Below are positions 18,362 through 27,253 of a stretch of 64,000 nt of DNA, piece by piece; the stretch's first letter is position 1, and every line of letters begins with the position of its first letter. Location of the stretch: positions 3,566,097 to 3,630,096 of the forward strand of contig NC_011726.1 of NCBI RefSeq assembly GCF_000021805.1, in the 5' to 3' direction. Origin of the DNA: Rippkaea orientalis PCC 8801 (lineage in GTDB: Bacteria; Cyanobacteriota; Cyanobacteriia; Cyanobacteriales; Microcystaceae). Below the pieces are notes generated by a model. That model ran no database searches. It worked only from the letters and a program-made list of their open reading frames with translations, and had not been told where the DNA came from. The translations under genes were made by a program, and so were the position numbers.

Positions 18362-20032
18362 TCACCCCTGAAAACTATAGATCGTTTGCATCTCTAATTC
18401 TCGTAAATATTCAGAAGGTTGATCCTTCAAAGAAAACGTATGACGATCTAATTGGACTTGTAATCCCAACAAGGGATCATCCCCGGAAGAAATCAAAAAT
18501 TCTAAGCGTTTAATATTCGGCCAAGTGACAATTTCATCTAAGATTTGCGCGATCGCACTCAAATAAGGATGTTTACTATTATGATACCAATGGGGATCGA
18601 CCATTTTTCCCTGTTCAAACCCTAAATGAAAAATCAAACTCGGACTACTAAACAACGCATTAGCGATCGGTCTAACTTCTTCTTGTAATAATAATTGAGA
18701 AGAACGACATAATTGGCGTAACTTTTCCAAATTTCCATAGCGTTCCTTGGCACTTCGCATCTCTGTTTCCCAATCAATGGCCACCGTAATTAAATAGGTA
18801 TGCAATAGTAAATGTCCTAATTTTTCGGCTTTGGTGGCTAAATAATTTGCATTATAATCATTGGCTTCAATTAACAACGGAACCCGATCAACCACCTCCA
18901 AACCATACCCTTTTAATCCGGCAATTTTTCGAGGATTATTGGTAATTAGGCGAATTTGTTTAACCCCTAAATCATTTAACATTTGCGCCCCCATCCCATA
19001 ATCGCGCAAATCCGCCGGAAATCCTAATCTTTCATTGGCTTCCACCGTATCGAGTCCCATATCCTGCAACGAATAGGCTTTTAACTTATTCACCAGTCCA
19101 ATTCCTCGCCCTTCCTGACGCAGATAGACCACCACCCCTAACCCAGACCCTTCAATCATTTTTAAAGCCGTTTGTAGCTGCATACGACAGTCACAGCGCA
19201 TCGATCCAAGAGCATCCCCCGTTAAACATTCTGAGTGCATCCGTACCATAACGGGTTGATCTTTAAACTGTGCCGGATCTCCTTTAACAATAGCGACGTG
19301 CTCCGTTCCATCAAGAACATTCCGATAAGCATAGAGTTGAAATGTGCCAAATTGACTGGGAAATTGACAGACCGTCTCCCGATAGACGAAGCGATCATGT
19401 TTCAAACGGTAACTAATTAAGTCCGCAATACTAATCAATTTGAGTTCGTGTTTTTTGGCGTACTCGAACAGTTCAGGGAGTCGCGCCATCGAACCATCGG
19501 GGTTTTGAATTTCGCAGATGACCCCGGCCGGATAGAGCCCCGCTAAGCGCGATAAATCAACGGCTGCCTCGGTATGACCCGCACGTTTGAGGACACCTCC
19601 TTCTTTAGCACGAATGGGGAAGATATGGCCAGGACGGGTTAGGTCGTCGGGGTGGGTATCGGGGTTAATGGCGACTTGAATGGTACGAGCACGATCTTCG
19701 GCGGAAATACCCGTACTAACCCCTAAATGTTTAGCCGCGTCGATGCTAACGGTAAAAGCGGTTTGGTTACTATCGGTGTTTTTTGTCACCATTAGGGGAA
19801 GATCGAGGGTATCGAGGCGTTCTCCCATCATGGCTAGGCAAATGAGCCCTCTGGCTTCAACCGCCATAAAATTAATCATGTTAGGGGTGGCAAATTGAGC
19901 TGCACAGATGAGATCCCCTTCATTTTCTCGATTTTCGTCATCGACAACGATAATAGCCTTTCCTGCTTTAATATCAGCTAAAGCAGCATCAATGGTGTCA
20001 AATTGAGCGATCGCGTTGGGTGAAGCATCCAC
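18362..20032 (-). CDS. ribBA: Bifunctional riboflavin enzyme RibBA with C-terminal extension
   Basis: The 556-residue fusion makes both riboflavin precursors. The N-terminal DHBP synthase (residues about 8-208) shows [15 protein letters not shown] and [24 protein letters not shown]. The GTP cyclohydrolase II part (about 210-410) has the zinc site [18 protein letters not shown] and [12 protein letters not shown] further ~145 residues ([15 protein letters not shown] onward) of unknown role follow, as is usual in cyanobacterial RibBA. The gene stands alone, with a 625-bp spacer upstream. Confidence 0.95.
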   Translation of the reverse strand: MDASPNAIAQFDTIDAALADIKAGKAIIVVDDENRENEGDLICAAQFATPNMINFMAVEARGLICLAMMGERLDTLDLPLMVTKNTDSNQTAFTVSIDAAKHLGVSTGISAEDRARTIQVAINPDTHPDDLTRPGHIFPIRAKEGGVLKRAGHTEAAVDLSRLAGLYPAGVICEIQNPDGSMARLPELFEYAKKHELKLISIADLISYRLKHDRFVYRETVCQFPSQFGTFQLYAYRNVLDGTEHVAIVKGDPAQFKDQPVMVRMHSECLTGDALGSMRCDCRMQLQTALKMIEGSGLGVVVYLRQEGRGIGLVNKLKAYSLQDMGLDTVEANERLGFPADLRDYGMGAQMLNDLGVKQIRLITNNPRKIAGLKGYGLEVVDRVPLLIEANDYNANYLATKAEKLGHLLLHTYLITVAIDWETEMRSAKERYGNLEKLRQLCRSSQLLLQEEVRPIANALFSSPSLIFHLGFEQGKMVDPHWYHNSKHPYLSAIAQILDEIVTWPNIKRLEFLISSGDDPLLGLQVQLDRHTFSLKDQPSEYLRELEMQTIYSFQG

Positions 20033-20233
20033 AAGCAGTTAGTTGATTAATAGGGGAATTTTTACTTAGGTTTCTCTATTGTAAGCTTTCGGTTGGCTGT
20101 TGGGTAAGCCATCATTACATACTTGTACGGAGAATCACTCAGGTAGCAGAATGTATGAATTAGGAATTTTTGCGGTAGATTTTGAGGGATTAGACCCTAT
20201 ATTGTGATGACACTCAAACATCCCATAACATTT

Positions 20234-20350
20234 ATAAGTAGTCGTGCAAAATTAATTACCTAGTTCAGAGAGACAACAGGCAACAGAGTTAGGATAGAAC
20301 CATGACCAACTCATGGTAAGATGTGTAGTTAATTTTGCACAGTTAGTTAT
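20234..20350. mobile_element. MITE-like element, about 117 bp
   Basis: Terminal inverted repeats of about 26 bp: the left end carries GTGCAAAATTAATTAC (20244-20259) and the right end GTAGTTAATTTTGCAC (20325-20340), one mismatch apart, with further partial matching outward (ATAAGTAGTC versus ATAACTAACT). An inner hairpin CCATGA/TCATGG lies at 20300-20316. There is no coding capacity. A degenerate half copy may lie near 26240-26285. Confidence 0.6.
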
Positions 20351-20367
20351 GACTGTCTTTGCTATTC

Positions 20368-20393
20368 AGTAGGGTTGCAACTTCCACCCTACT
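20368..20393. terminator. Hairpin AGTAGGGT/ACCCTACT
   Basis: A perfect 8-bp stem with a 10-base loop, in the spacer between ribBA and the small-peptide genes. No clean T-tract follows in either direction, so it may be a folded repeat rather than a terminator. The rest of 20033-20560 holds nothing I can assign. Confidence 0.35.
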
Positions 20394-20658
20394 CTATGCT
20401 ATTTTAGGTCAAACAATCTCTTCAGACCTAACAGATATTTGATCCATTCTTAGTAAGCTCTTTGTGATTTTGATCACCGAGAAGTGTGATTCGAGTATTT
20501 AGGTTTTTCCTTTGATAATATCTCTCTGTATTCTACGCAGATACTTAAAAAATTTTTTATAGAAAGTCGAGCATTTTTTCGGTAGACCAGACCTAGGAAA
20601 CCAGAATACTATGTAATCATCGAGATTAAACAAACACCTAACCCAAGGAAACAAAACA

Positions 20659-20832
20659 ATGAACTTCAACAAATCTTTATTCGTTACTTTTTCCGTTATC
20701 TTAACTGCTGGAATCAATGTTTCTGCCTTTGCTGGAACTATTACTCCTCAAGATTCGCAAAGACAAGAAAGCAACCGCATTACTGAAACTACCCAGCCTC
20801 AGCAATATTGTTTTCCTCCCTTTAGATGTTAA
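20659..20832 (+). CDS. Small secreted peptide, copy 1
   Basis: The frame encodes 57 residues: a signal peptide (MNFNKSLFVTFSVILTAG, predicted cut after SAFA, about residue 25) and a mature peptide of about 32 polar residues (GTITPQDSQRQESNRI onward) ending YCFPPFRC. The only two cysteines bracket FPPFR, so an intramolecular seven-residue disulfide ring at the extreme C-terminus is likely after export. Ribosome site AAGGA precedes the ATG. I recognise no family. An identical copy follows 316 bp downstream. It might be a cell-surface, signalling or bacteriocin-like peptide; this is conjecture. Confidence 0.7.
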   Translation: MNFNKSLFVTFSVILTAGINVSAFAGTITPQDSQRQESNRITETTQPQQYCFPPFRC

Positions 20833-20860
20833 ATTCGGAGAGATTATGTCCTCCCAATTT
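20831..20860 (+). terminator. Hairpin after peptide copy 1
   Basis: AAATTCGGAG (20831-20840) pairs with CTCCCAATTT (20851-20860) with one mismatch. It begins at the stop codon. No strong T-tract follows, so terminator strength is uncertain. Confidence 0.5.
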
Positions 20861-20974
20861 ATACAAAAGCCAGAATAGAAAGTCGAGGGTTTTTTCGGTA
20901 GCCCAGACCTAGGAAACCAGAATACTATGTAATCATCGAGATTAAACAAACACCTAACCCAAGGAGACAAAACA

Positions 20975-21148
20975 ATGAACTTCAACAAATCTTTATTCGT
21001 TACTTTTTCCGTTATCTTAACTGCTGGAATCAATGTTTCTGCCTTTGCTGGAACTATTACTCCTCAAGATTCGCAAAGACAAGAAAGCAACCGCATTACT
21101 GAAACTACCCAGCCTCAGCAATATTGTTTTCCTCCCTTTAGATGTTAA
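20975..21148 (+). CDS. Small secreted peptide, copy 2
   Basis: This copy is identical to the gene at 20659 in all 57 codons, including silent positions. It has its own leader with AAGGAGA as ribosome site (stronger than AAGGAAA in copy 1) and its own downstream hairpin, so each copy could be expressed alone. Signal peptide, polar mature region and the C-terminal Cys-FPPFR-Cys ring are as in copy 1. An antisense frame seen across this DNA is only a shadow. Confidence 0.7.
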   Translation: MNFNKSLFVTFSVILTAGINVSAFAGTITPQDSQRQESNRITETTQPQQYCFPPFRC

Positions 21149-21176
21149 ATTGGGAGAGAGTATGTCCTCCCAATTT
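21147..21176 (+). terminator. Hairpin after peptide copy 2
   Basis: A perfect 10-bp stem, AAATTGGGAG (21147-21156) and CTCCCAATTT (21167-21176), overlapping the stop codon. The copy 1 version carries one mismatch, so this may be the ancestral form. Confidence 0.55.
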
Positions 21177-21190
21177 ATACAAAAGCCAGA

Positions 21191-21539
21191 AAAGTTTAGA
21201 CCTAATGAAAATCAAGAATGCTACAATTAATTTCTGTTCATTCCAAATGTCCCTACTGATTGCTAGCTATCATCCATCAATCTTTTACACTTATGATGGA
21301 TTCTGATACGATGTGTTCTTAATATAAAATCTCTCAATGTTAGATGACTGCAAGGGAGAAGGGATTGGGAAGTAAAGAAAAAAAACGATTGGTCGTATTC
21401 TTTGTCCTCATTGAGCATCAATGACACAAGATTTAACACTTTCCTATTAAATAGGTTCTATAATTCAAGGATAGGGTTAGTCGTGGGAGATATTACCCTC
21501 ACGACTAAAATACTTGAGACAATACCCAACTATCCTGTG
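21191..21539 (+). other. Spacer before the TpsA gene
   Basis: This 349-bp stretch holds no independent gene. An 8-bp stem, ATCCATCA (21272-21279) with TGATGGAT (21294-21301), is the only clear structure. The TpsA frame is open from a TTG at 21402, but that segment (21402-21539) lacks signal-peptide character. Confidence 0.4.
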
Positions 21540-24341
21540 ATGAGTGCCAGTTTTTATTTAACTCCCCATGACCTCCTTGCAACTTTTCTAAGTATCAGTG
21601 GTTTAATGGTTTCTCCCATCGCTTCAGCACAAGTTGCTAGTGATGGAACGGTACAAACGCAAGTTAACACCCTAGGGAATCAATTAGAGATTACAGAGGG
21701 AACGCAAGCAGGAAGCAATCTATTTCATAGCTTCAGCCAATTTTCTGTTCCGAGTGGTTTTGAGGCTTATTTTAACAATTCTTCGACCATTAGCAATATT
21801 ATCAGCCGTGTTACAGGGGGTTCAATTTCCAATATAGAGGGACTCATTCGAGCTAACGGGACGGCTAATTTATTCCTGATTAACCCCAATGGTATTGTCT
21901 TTGGTCCGAATGCGGCGGTTGATATTGGGGGGTCTTTTTTAGCCACTACCGCCGAATCCATCCAATTTGCTGATGGCTCTCAATTTAGTGCGACAAACTC
22001 CCAATCTTCACCCATTTTAACGATAGCGGTTCCAGTGGGGTTGCAATTTGGTTCTAACCCTGGAACCATTGTTAATCGAGCTAATCGAACAGTACCTGAT
22101 CCCACTCCTGATAACCCTAATAATACTAGGCAAGTAGGATTTGAGGTTAAATCGGGTAATACTATAGCTCTAGTAGGGGGAGATTTGGATTTTCAGGGGG
22201 GAAGGGTTAATGGTTCAGGAGGAAGGGTTGAACTGGGCAGTGTGGGGGGTAACAGTAGGGTTCAATTAAGCGTGACTAACCCAGGATTGGAGATTGACTA
22301 TCAAGGAGTTACCAACTTTCAAGATATTTCCTTATCTCAACAATCAATAGTAGATGTGAATAATTCAACAATTCAGGTACAGGGCAGCAATATTCGGCTG
22401 ACTAATGGCTCTCAAATTAGCAGCACAACAAGAACAACAGAAGATGCTGGAGATTTAACCGTTAATGCCACTGAATCTGTTGAACTGATTGGCGCTGCCC
22501 CTGAGGGGTTTCCTTTTCCTAGTGCTTTTATTGCTCAAGTCAATCCAGGGGGTACAGGTAGAGGGGGTAATCTGATCATCAATACGAAACAGTTAAGTAT
22601 CCGTGAGGGTGCTGGTATATCAGTAGCGAGTCGAGGTAAAGGAATAGGCGGTCGGCTAGAAGTTAATGTCTCAGAGGCGATTGAGATTACGGGAACTGGT
22701 CCACAATCCCTTAGTGTTCTCACAAGCTCCACAGATGGGACAGGGGATGGCGGCGAAATAGTCATTAATACGAGACAATTAACGCTGAGCAATGGCGGAC
22801 AAATACAGGCGTTTACGATTAATCAAGGACGCGGGGGAACTATCACCATTAACGCTTCTGATTCAATCGAAGTGAGTGGTCGAGGAGCGTTACCAGAGTT
22901 TAATACAGAAAGTTTTAGTTCTATTACAGCAGAATCAGGTTTTCAACTCCTTGGATTTACAGGAATTGCCCCAGGAGGCAATGTTAACATTAATACTAAT
23001 CAACTTATTGTCACCGACGGCGGAACGATTTCTGCTGGCAGTTTTGGACAAGGGAATGCGGGAAGCGTAGATATTACTTCAAATTCGATCTTTTTAGACA
23101 ATCAAGGGGTAATTACGGCTTCTAGTGAAGGAAGCGGGGATGCAGGGAACGTGAGTATCTACACAGACCAACTCTCCGTTAATAATCAATCAGAAATATC
23201 CGTCAGAAACATTGGTTTTGGTCAGGGGGGGAATTTAACGATTAGTGCTGATGCTATTTCGTTAAACCGAAACAGTCAATTGAGTGCCGTTAGTCTTCCC
23301 TTAGAGGATCTAACGCTCCAAAAATTAAGTATTAACGCCGAAGAATTTGCCAACCGTCCCAATATTGGCAACGCAGGGGATTTAATTCTTAACACTTCTT
23401 CATTAAATCTTAATAATGATTCCCAAGTGACCGTCAGCAGTTTTGGAACGGGAAATGCAGGAAGTATGGGGATTACAGCCCAAAATATCGCCCTAGATAA
23501 CAGTAGCGAACTCGCTGCCGAAACAGCTTCAGGGGAAGGGGGTAACATCAGTCTTTATGTCTCAGACTTCCTGAACCTTCGTCGCGCTAGTACCATCTCC
23601 ACCACTGCAGGAACCCTAGGTGGTGGTGGTAATGGAGGTAATATCTTCATTGATGCTGAATTTATGGTTACTGTACCCACCGAAAACAGCGACATTATTG
23701 CCAATGCTTTTCTGGGTAATGGAGGAAACATTCGTATTAACGCCTCTGGAGTGTTTGGGATCGAAGAACGGGAACGTCTGACCCCGTTGAATGACATTAC
23801 CGCGAGTTCCCAATTTGGACAGGTAGGGAGTATTGGTATTAACCGACCCGATGTTGATCCCCAACGCAGCTTAGTTAAATTGCCGGGTGAAGTGGTAGAC
23901 GCAAAAAACCTTGTGGTTCAAGCGTGTAGTCCTGGGGGAGCGTATACGCGAGGCGAATTTAGCATAACGGGCTCAGGGGGTTTACCCGTTAACCCTGATG
24001 AAGGAATTCAAACTGCCCCAGGCTTGACTGAATTAGGCTATCCTGAGATAGAAATGTTTAATCAATCAGATAATCAAGAATCTCTGAAAATCCCAAATGA
24101 GTCTTTAACCCCAGATTATAAGCGTCAGAGTTCTCCTACAACCATTGTGGAAGCTCAAGGCTGGATCATGGATAAGAATGGTAAAGTAGTGCTGACGGCT
24201 CAATCACCTAACGTTACTCCTCACGGTTCTGGGTTTATGCCATCCAACTGTTATGACCTTTCTAACCGTTCCCTTTCCTCGGCTACGTCTCCATCCCCAT
24301 CCCTTTCTGATGTTCCTCAGCGTAATAGTCTGGCTGAGTAG
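21540..24341 (+). CDS. Two-partner secretion exoprotein (TpsA, filamentous haemagglutinin-like)
   Basis: The 933-residue product has a signal peptide (DLLATFLSISGLMVSPIASA, cut near residue 30) and then the haemagglutinin/TPS domain: GTQAGSNLFHSFSQFSVPSG, FNNSSTISNIISRVTGGSIS, RANGTANLFLINPNGIVFGP. The rest is a long series of beta-helix repeats (GGNLIINTKQL, GGNVNINTNQL, AGSVDITSNS). It ends with a Cys-containing tail (NVTPHGSGFMPSNCYDL) usual in cyanobacterial members. It should cross the outer membrane through the TpsB protein encoded next. The frame is open from TTG 21402; ATG 21540 is preferred because it puts the signal peptide at the N-terminus. Confidence 0.88.
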   Translation: MSASFYLTPHDLLATFLSISGLMVSPIASAQVASDGTVQTQVNTLGNQLEITEGTQAGSNLFHSFSQFSVPSGFEAYFNNSSTISNIISRVTGGSISNIEGLIRANGTANLFLINPNGIVFGPNAAVDIGGSFLATTAESIQFADGSQFSATNSQSSPILTIAVPVGLQFGSNPGTIVNRANRTVPDPTPDNPNNTRQVGFEVKSGNTIALVGGDLDFQGGRVNGSGGRVELGSVGGNSRVQLSVTNPGLEIDYQGVTNFQDISLSQQSIVDVNNSTIQVQGSNIRLTNGSQISSTTRTTEDAGDLTVNATESVELIGAAPEGFPFPSAFIAQVNPGGTGRGGNLIINTKQLSIREGAGISVASRGKGIGGRLEVNVSEAIEITGTGPQSLSVLTSSTDGTGDGGEIVINTRQLTLSNGGQIQAFTINQGRGGTITINASDSIEVSGRGALPEFNTESFSSITAESGFQLLGFTGIAPGGNVNINTNQLIVTDGGTISAGSFGQGNAGSVDITSNSIFLDNQGVITASSEGSGDAGNVSIYTDQLSVNNQSEISVRNIGFGQGGNLTISADAISLNRNSQLSAVSLPLEDLTLQKLSINAEEFANRPNIGNAGDLILNTSSLNLNNDSQVTVSSFGTGNAGSMGITAQNIALDNSSELAAETASGEGGNISLYVSDFLNLRRASTISTTAGTLGGGGNGGNIFIDAEFMVTVPTENSDIIANAFLGNGGNIRINASGVFGIEERERLTPLNDITASSQFGQVGSIGINRPDVDPQRSLVKLPGEVVDAKNLVVQACSPGGAYTRGEFSITGSGGLPVNPDEGIQTAPGLTELGYPEIEMFNQSDNQESLKIPNESLTPDYKRQSSPTTIVEAQGWIMDKNGKVVLTAQSPNVTPHGSGFMPSNCYDLSNRSLSSATSPSPSLSDVPQRNSLAE

Positions 24342-26229
24342 CGGTCGTTATGGAGAGACGACAGAAGTCATAGGTACTAGGAGTGGGTTTGATAACGAAG
24401 TCAGAAGTCAGAAGTCAGAAGTCAGGAGTAGTTTTTGTAATGAGGATTTAAACACTGCTCCAAAAACTTTCTGTTTTCAAAGGCAGGGTTTTAGACACAA
24501 TTTTTTTGACAATTTAGTACATAAAAAAATAATAAATCTTGAAAAACTTGCCAGTACAGGAGTTAGCAGTCTGGGCGAACAGCCGTTCGCCCCTACGGTC
24601 ATTGCCAGGGACCCTCTCTCCCCCTCTCCCCCTCCCCCTCTCCCCCTCTCTCCCCCTGAGTCCCCTCCCCCCCTCTCAGTTCCCTCCCCTTCCCTTCCCA
24701 ACGAAGACAATTTAATCAATATTCCAGGGACAATTACGGTCAAAAAGTTTGATTTTGCGGGTAATACGGTCTTTAGTCAGGAAGAATTAGCCGAGGTTAC
24801 TGCGCCTTTTGTTGATCGTCCCCTTACCTTTGCTGAATTGCTTCAGGCGCGATCAGCCGTGACGAAGTATTATGTAAACAATGGGTATGTCACTTCTGGG
24901 TCTTATATTCCTCCTCAAACCATTGAAAATGGCGTTGTTACGATTCAAATTGTTGAGGGGTCTTTAGAGGATATTAATGTTAACGTTGAGGGAAAACTCA
25001 ACCCCAATTATATCCGCGATCGCTTAGCCTTAGCTGGAGAGACTCCTCTTCATCTTCCGACTCTCCTTGAGTCCTTACAATTGCTACAATTAAGCCCTTT
25101 AATTGATAGTATTTCAGCAGAATTATCAGCCAGCCCCCGTCCGGGGAGCAATTTATTAACTGTTAAAGTGGTCACAGCGCAATCATTTTATCCTAAGTTA
25201 ATCTTGGATAATGGACGTAACCCCCAAGCAGGAGAAATTCGTCGCGGTTTTGAGCTTTCGGAACTCAATTTAACAGGAATCGGTGATAAGATTAGGACAA
25301 CCTATTACAATAGTGATGGGAGCGATGATTTTGAGGTAACGTATCAAGTTCCCTTTACGATTTATGATAGCACTGTTGAATTTGGTTTTAGACATTTAAG
25401 CGGCGAAATTCTAGAAAAACCTTTAGATGTTTTAGAGCTAAATTCTGATTATCAAAAGTATTCTTTGAGATTTCGTCAACCGATTATTAAAACCCCTAAT
25501 CAAGAGTTTTCTATTGGACTAGATCTTGATCATCAAAAAAGTAAAACTGTTTATTTAGATGGACTTGCTTTTCCGGGTCGGGGGTCAGATACGGATGGAA
25601 GAACCCATATTTCTACCCTGAGATTTTCTCAAGAATGGGTAGGAAGAACGGAAGAACAGGTACTCGCTTTACGGTCACAATTTGATTGGGGTTTAGAAGC
25701 ATTGGGGACAACAACTCCCTATGATATTAATGTTAATCCAGCAACCCCTGAAGCGACTTATTTTTTATGGCGAGGACAAGGACAATGGGTACAAGTTTTA
25801 GCCCCTGATACATTATTTGTTATTCGTACAGATATCCAAATAGCTGACCGTCCAATTGTTTCTTTAGAACAGTTTTCTTTAGGGGGTTTAGAGAATGTAG
25901 AAGGCTATCGTCAAAACTCTCTTTTAACAGATAATGGTGTTTTTGCTGCTATGGAACTTCGTTTTCCTATTTTTCGCCTTCCGAGGGAAAATTTAGTACT
26001 TCAATTGATTCCGTTTGCTACCTATGGTCAAGGGTGGAATAGTGGCTTATCTCCTGATCCACCCATTAATGAATTAGCCTCTATTGGGCTAGGGTTTCAG
26101 ATTCAATATAATAATATTTTTAGTGCTCGTATCGATTGGGCTCATCCCTTAGGAAAGGATATTTTTCTTGAGGGGAGTTCTTTACAAGATCAAGGAATTA
26201 ATTTTACTATTAATATTAGTCCGTGGTAA
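24253..26229 (+). CDS. Two-partner secretion transporter (TpsB, ShlB/FhaC family)
   Basis: The 658-residue outer-membrane protein has a POTRA domain (about residues 158-245, ITVKKFDFAGNTVFSQEELA and VVTIQIVEGSLEDINV), a second POTRA-like stretch, and a C-terminal 16-stranded beta-barrel ending NFTINISPW with a terminal aromatic. It exports the TpsA protein encoded just upstream; the frames overlap by 89 bp if ATG 24253 is used. An internal start at 24310 (MFLSVIVWLSSG) gives a better signal sequence. The ~110-residue linker before POTRA is made from repeat-like DNA, which is odd. Confidence 0.88.
   Translation: MTFLTVPFPRLRLHPHPFLMFLSVIVWLSSGRYGETTEVIGTRSGFDNEVRSQKSEVRSSFCNEDLNTAPKTFCFQRQGFRHNFFDNLVHKKIINLEKLASTGVSSLGEQPFAPTVIARDPLSPSPPPPLPLSPPESPPPLSVPSPSLPNEDNLINIPGTITVKKFDFAGNTVFSQEELAEVTAPFVDRPLTFAELLQARSAVTKYYVNNGYVTSGSYIPPQTIENGVVTIQIVEGSLEDINVNVEGKLNPNYIRDRLALAGETPLHLPTLLESLQLLQLSPLIDSISAELSASPRPGSNLLTVKVVTAQSFYPKLILDNGRNPQAGEIRRGFELSELNLTGIGDKIRTTYYNSDGSDDFEVTYQVPFTIYDSTVEFGFRHLSGEILEKPLDVLELNSDYQKYSLRFRQPIIKTPNQEFSIGLDLDHQKSKTVYLDGLAFPGRGSDTDGRTHISTLRFSQEWVGRTEEQVLALRSQFDWGLEALGTTTPYDINVNPATPEATYFLWRGQGQWVQVLAPDTLFVIRTDIQIADRPIVSLEQFSLGGLENVEGYRQNSLLTDNGVFAAMELRFPIFRLPRENLVLQLIPFATYGQGWNSGLSPDPPINELASIGLGFQIQYNNIFSARIDWAHPLGKDIFLEGSSLQDQGINFTINISPW
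24399..24690 (+). repeat. Repeat-derived linker inside the TpsB frame
   Basis: Three kinds of low-complexity DNA lie in frame here. GAAGTCA-type 7-bp direct repeats run from about 24399 to 24425. A folded repeat, GGGCGAAC (24573-24580) with GTTCGCCC (24585-24592) followed by CTACG, resembles intergenic repeats. A C/T-rich tract spans about 24613-24690. Together they encode the proline/serine-rich linker. Confidence 0.7.
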
Positions 26230-26376
26230 GCTGTTAAGCAGGTAGACAAAATTAATTCCACAGTTGAGAGAGGCAGCAGAGAAAGACTACAGCAATTTTT
26301 AGTTAAAATCAAGATGGTATAATTAGGGTTAGCCTAAGCACTTATATTGAAGATTGTAGTCTCAAACTTATCTTTC

Positions 26377-27237
26377 TTAATTATCTTGACTATTAATATA
26401 TTGATTAATGACTTCTAAATCTAGCTTTAATTCCTGAGCGATTTGTTCAGGACTTAACCCTAATCTTAGTAAAAGAGGAACAGTTTTAAGCTTACCTTTA
26501 ATCTCTCCTTTAATCTCCCCTTTAATCTCCCCTTTAATCTCCCCTTTAATCTCCCCTTTAATCTCCCCTTTAATCTCCCCTTCTTGCACAGCTTCTTGGT
26601 AAAATTTGGTTTGCTTCCAGTCAACTAAGTTAAACATTTCTTCAATCTCCTGACGAGTTTTAAATGGAAATTTATAAACAATAATTCGTTCAATTAGGTC
26701 AATAACTTTTTGTTGAAAAATGGGATTAGTAATTTCTTGTCTTGCTTGATTAATTAAGTCAGGAACTTGTTGAGTGACTTCTGAGGGAGAAGCTTTAATA
26801 AACTTAATAATCTCAATGCCTAATGATTTAGGGTTTTGTTCATCAATTCGATCTAAGTATATCCTTTGTAACCAGTGATTGTCCAGCAATTGTTGATAAG
26901 GCTGAGGTAAACCTCCATCTAAATTATAACTTCCCCACAATACAACAGCATAAAACGGGCGTAAGGGTTTGTATTGATTAAGATAGAGAAATATCTCCGT
27001 CATAAATCGCCAATAAAAATCTTCATCTTTTTGAAATTGAATCTCTACAAAATAAATAGGAGCATCGGGATGGTTTTCATTGGGTAAAAATACCCCATCA
27101 AGACGAAAAGCTAACTCTTTAATTTCAATGGACTTAAATTGATAATATTGAGCTAGTTCAGAAGATTCTCCTAGGAGTTGAAAAAGCAGTTCGGGAAAAA
27201 CTTGAAATAGTGTATAAAAGATTTTATCGGTTCTCAT
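26377..27237 (-). CDS. Rpn/PD-(D/E)XK transposase-like nuclease family protein (DUF2887-type)
   Basis: The 286-residue protein starts MRTDKIFYTLFQVFPELLFQ and carries the nuclease-like core FRLDGVFLP ... IYFVEIQFQKDEDFYWRFM, with D and E-x-Q in positions expected of a PD-(D/E)XK active site. Related Rpn proteins nick DNA and raise recombination. The C-terminus holds about eight GEIK repeats from a 12-bp tandem repeat, then a helical tail (LSPEQIAQELKLDLEVI). ATG 27237 is preferred over 27279, which would overlap the upstream gene. A second family member lies at 37937-38740. Confidence 0.75.
   Translation of the reverse strand: MRTDKIFYTLFQVFPELLFQLLGESSELAQYYQFKSIEIKELAFRLDGVFLPNENHPDAPIYFVEIQFQKDEDFYWRFMTEIFLYLNQYKPLRPFYAVVLWGSYNLDGGLPQPYQQLLDNHWLQRIYLDRIDEQNPKSLGIEIIKFIKASPSEVTQQVPDLINQARQEITNPIFQQKVIDLIERIIVYKFPFKTRQEIEEMFNLVDWKQTKFYQEAVQEGEIKGEIKGEIKGEIKGEIKGEIKGEIKGKLKTVPLLLRLGLSPEQIAQELKLDLEVINQYINSQDN
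26494..26582. repeat. 12-bp tandem repeat in coding sequence
   Basis: Seven to eight units of CCTTTAATCTCC (plus strand) encode (GEIK)n in the minus-strand gene. Because 12 is a multiple of 3, copy-number change by slippage would keep the frame and only alter linker length. Confidence 0.95.
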
Positions 27238-27253
27238 CTTTTTCTGATTACCC

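Larger units (their letters stand above)
20560..21190 (+). repeat. Tandem duplication, two 316-bp units
   Basis: Unit 1 (about 20560-20875) and unit 2 (about 20876-21190) each contain a promoter-side leader, one 57-aa peptide gene and a hairpin. The coding parts are identical at DNA level; a few substitutions lie in the leaders (GCATTTTTTC versus GGGTTTTTTC) and the terminator stem. The duplication therefore is recent or kept uniform by gene conversion. Confidence 0.95.

Noticed and set aside
20701-21033. 110-aa and 72-aa minus-strand frames in the tandem duplication
   Set aside because: They are antisense shadows of the two signal-peptide genes, lack ribosome sites, and repeat only because the DNA repeats.
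24477-24743. 88-aa minus-strand glycine/glutamate-rich frame
   Set aside because: It arises from the C/T-rich tract and the folded repeat of the TpsB linker read backwards.
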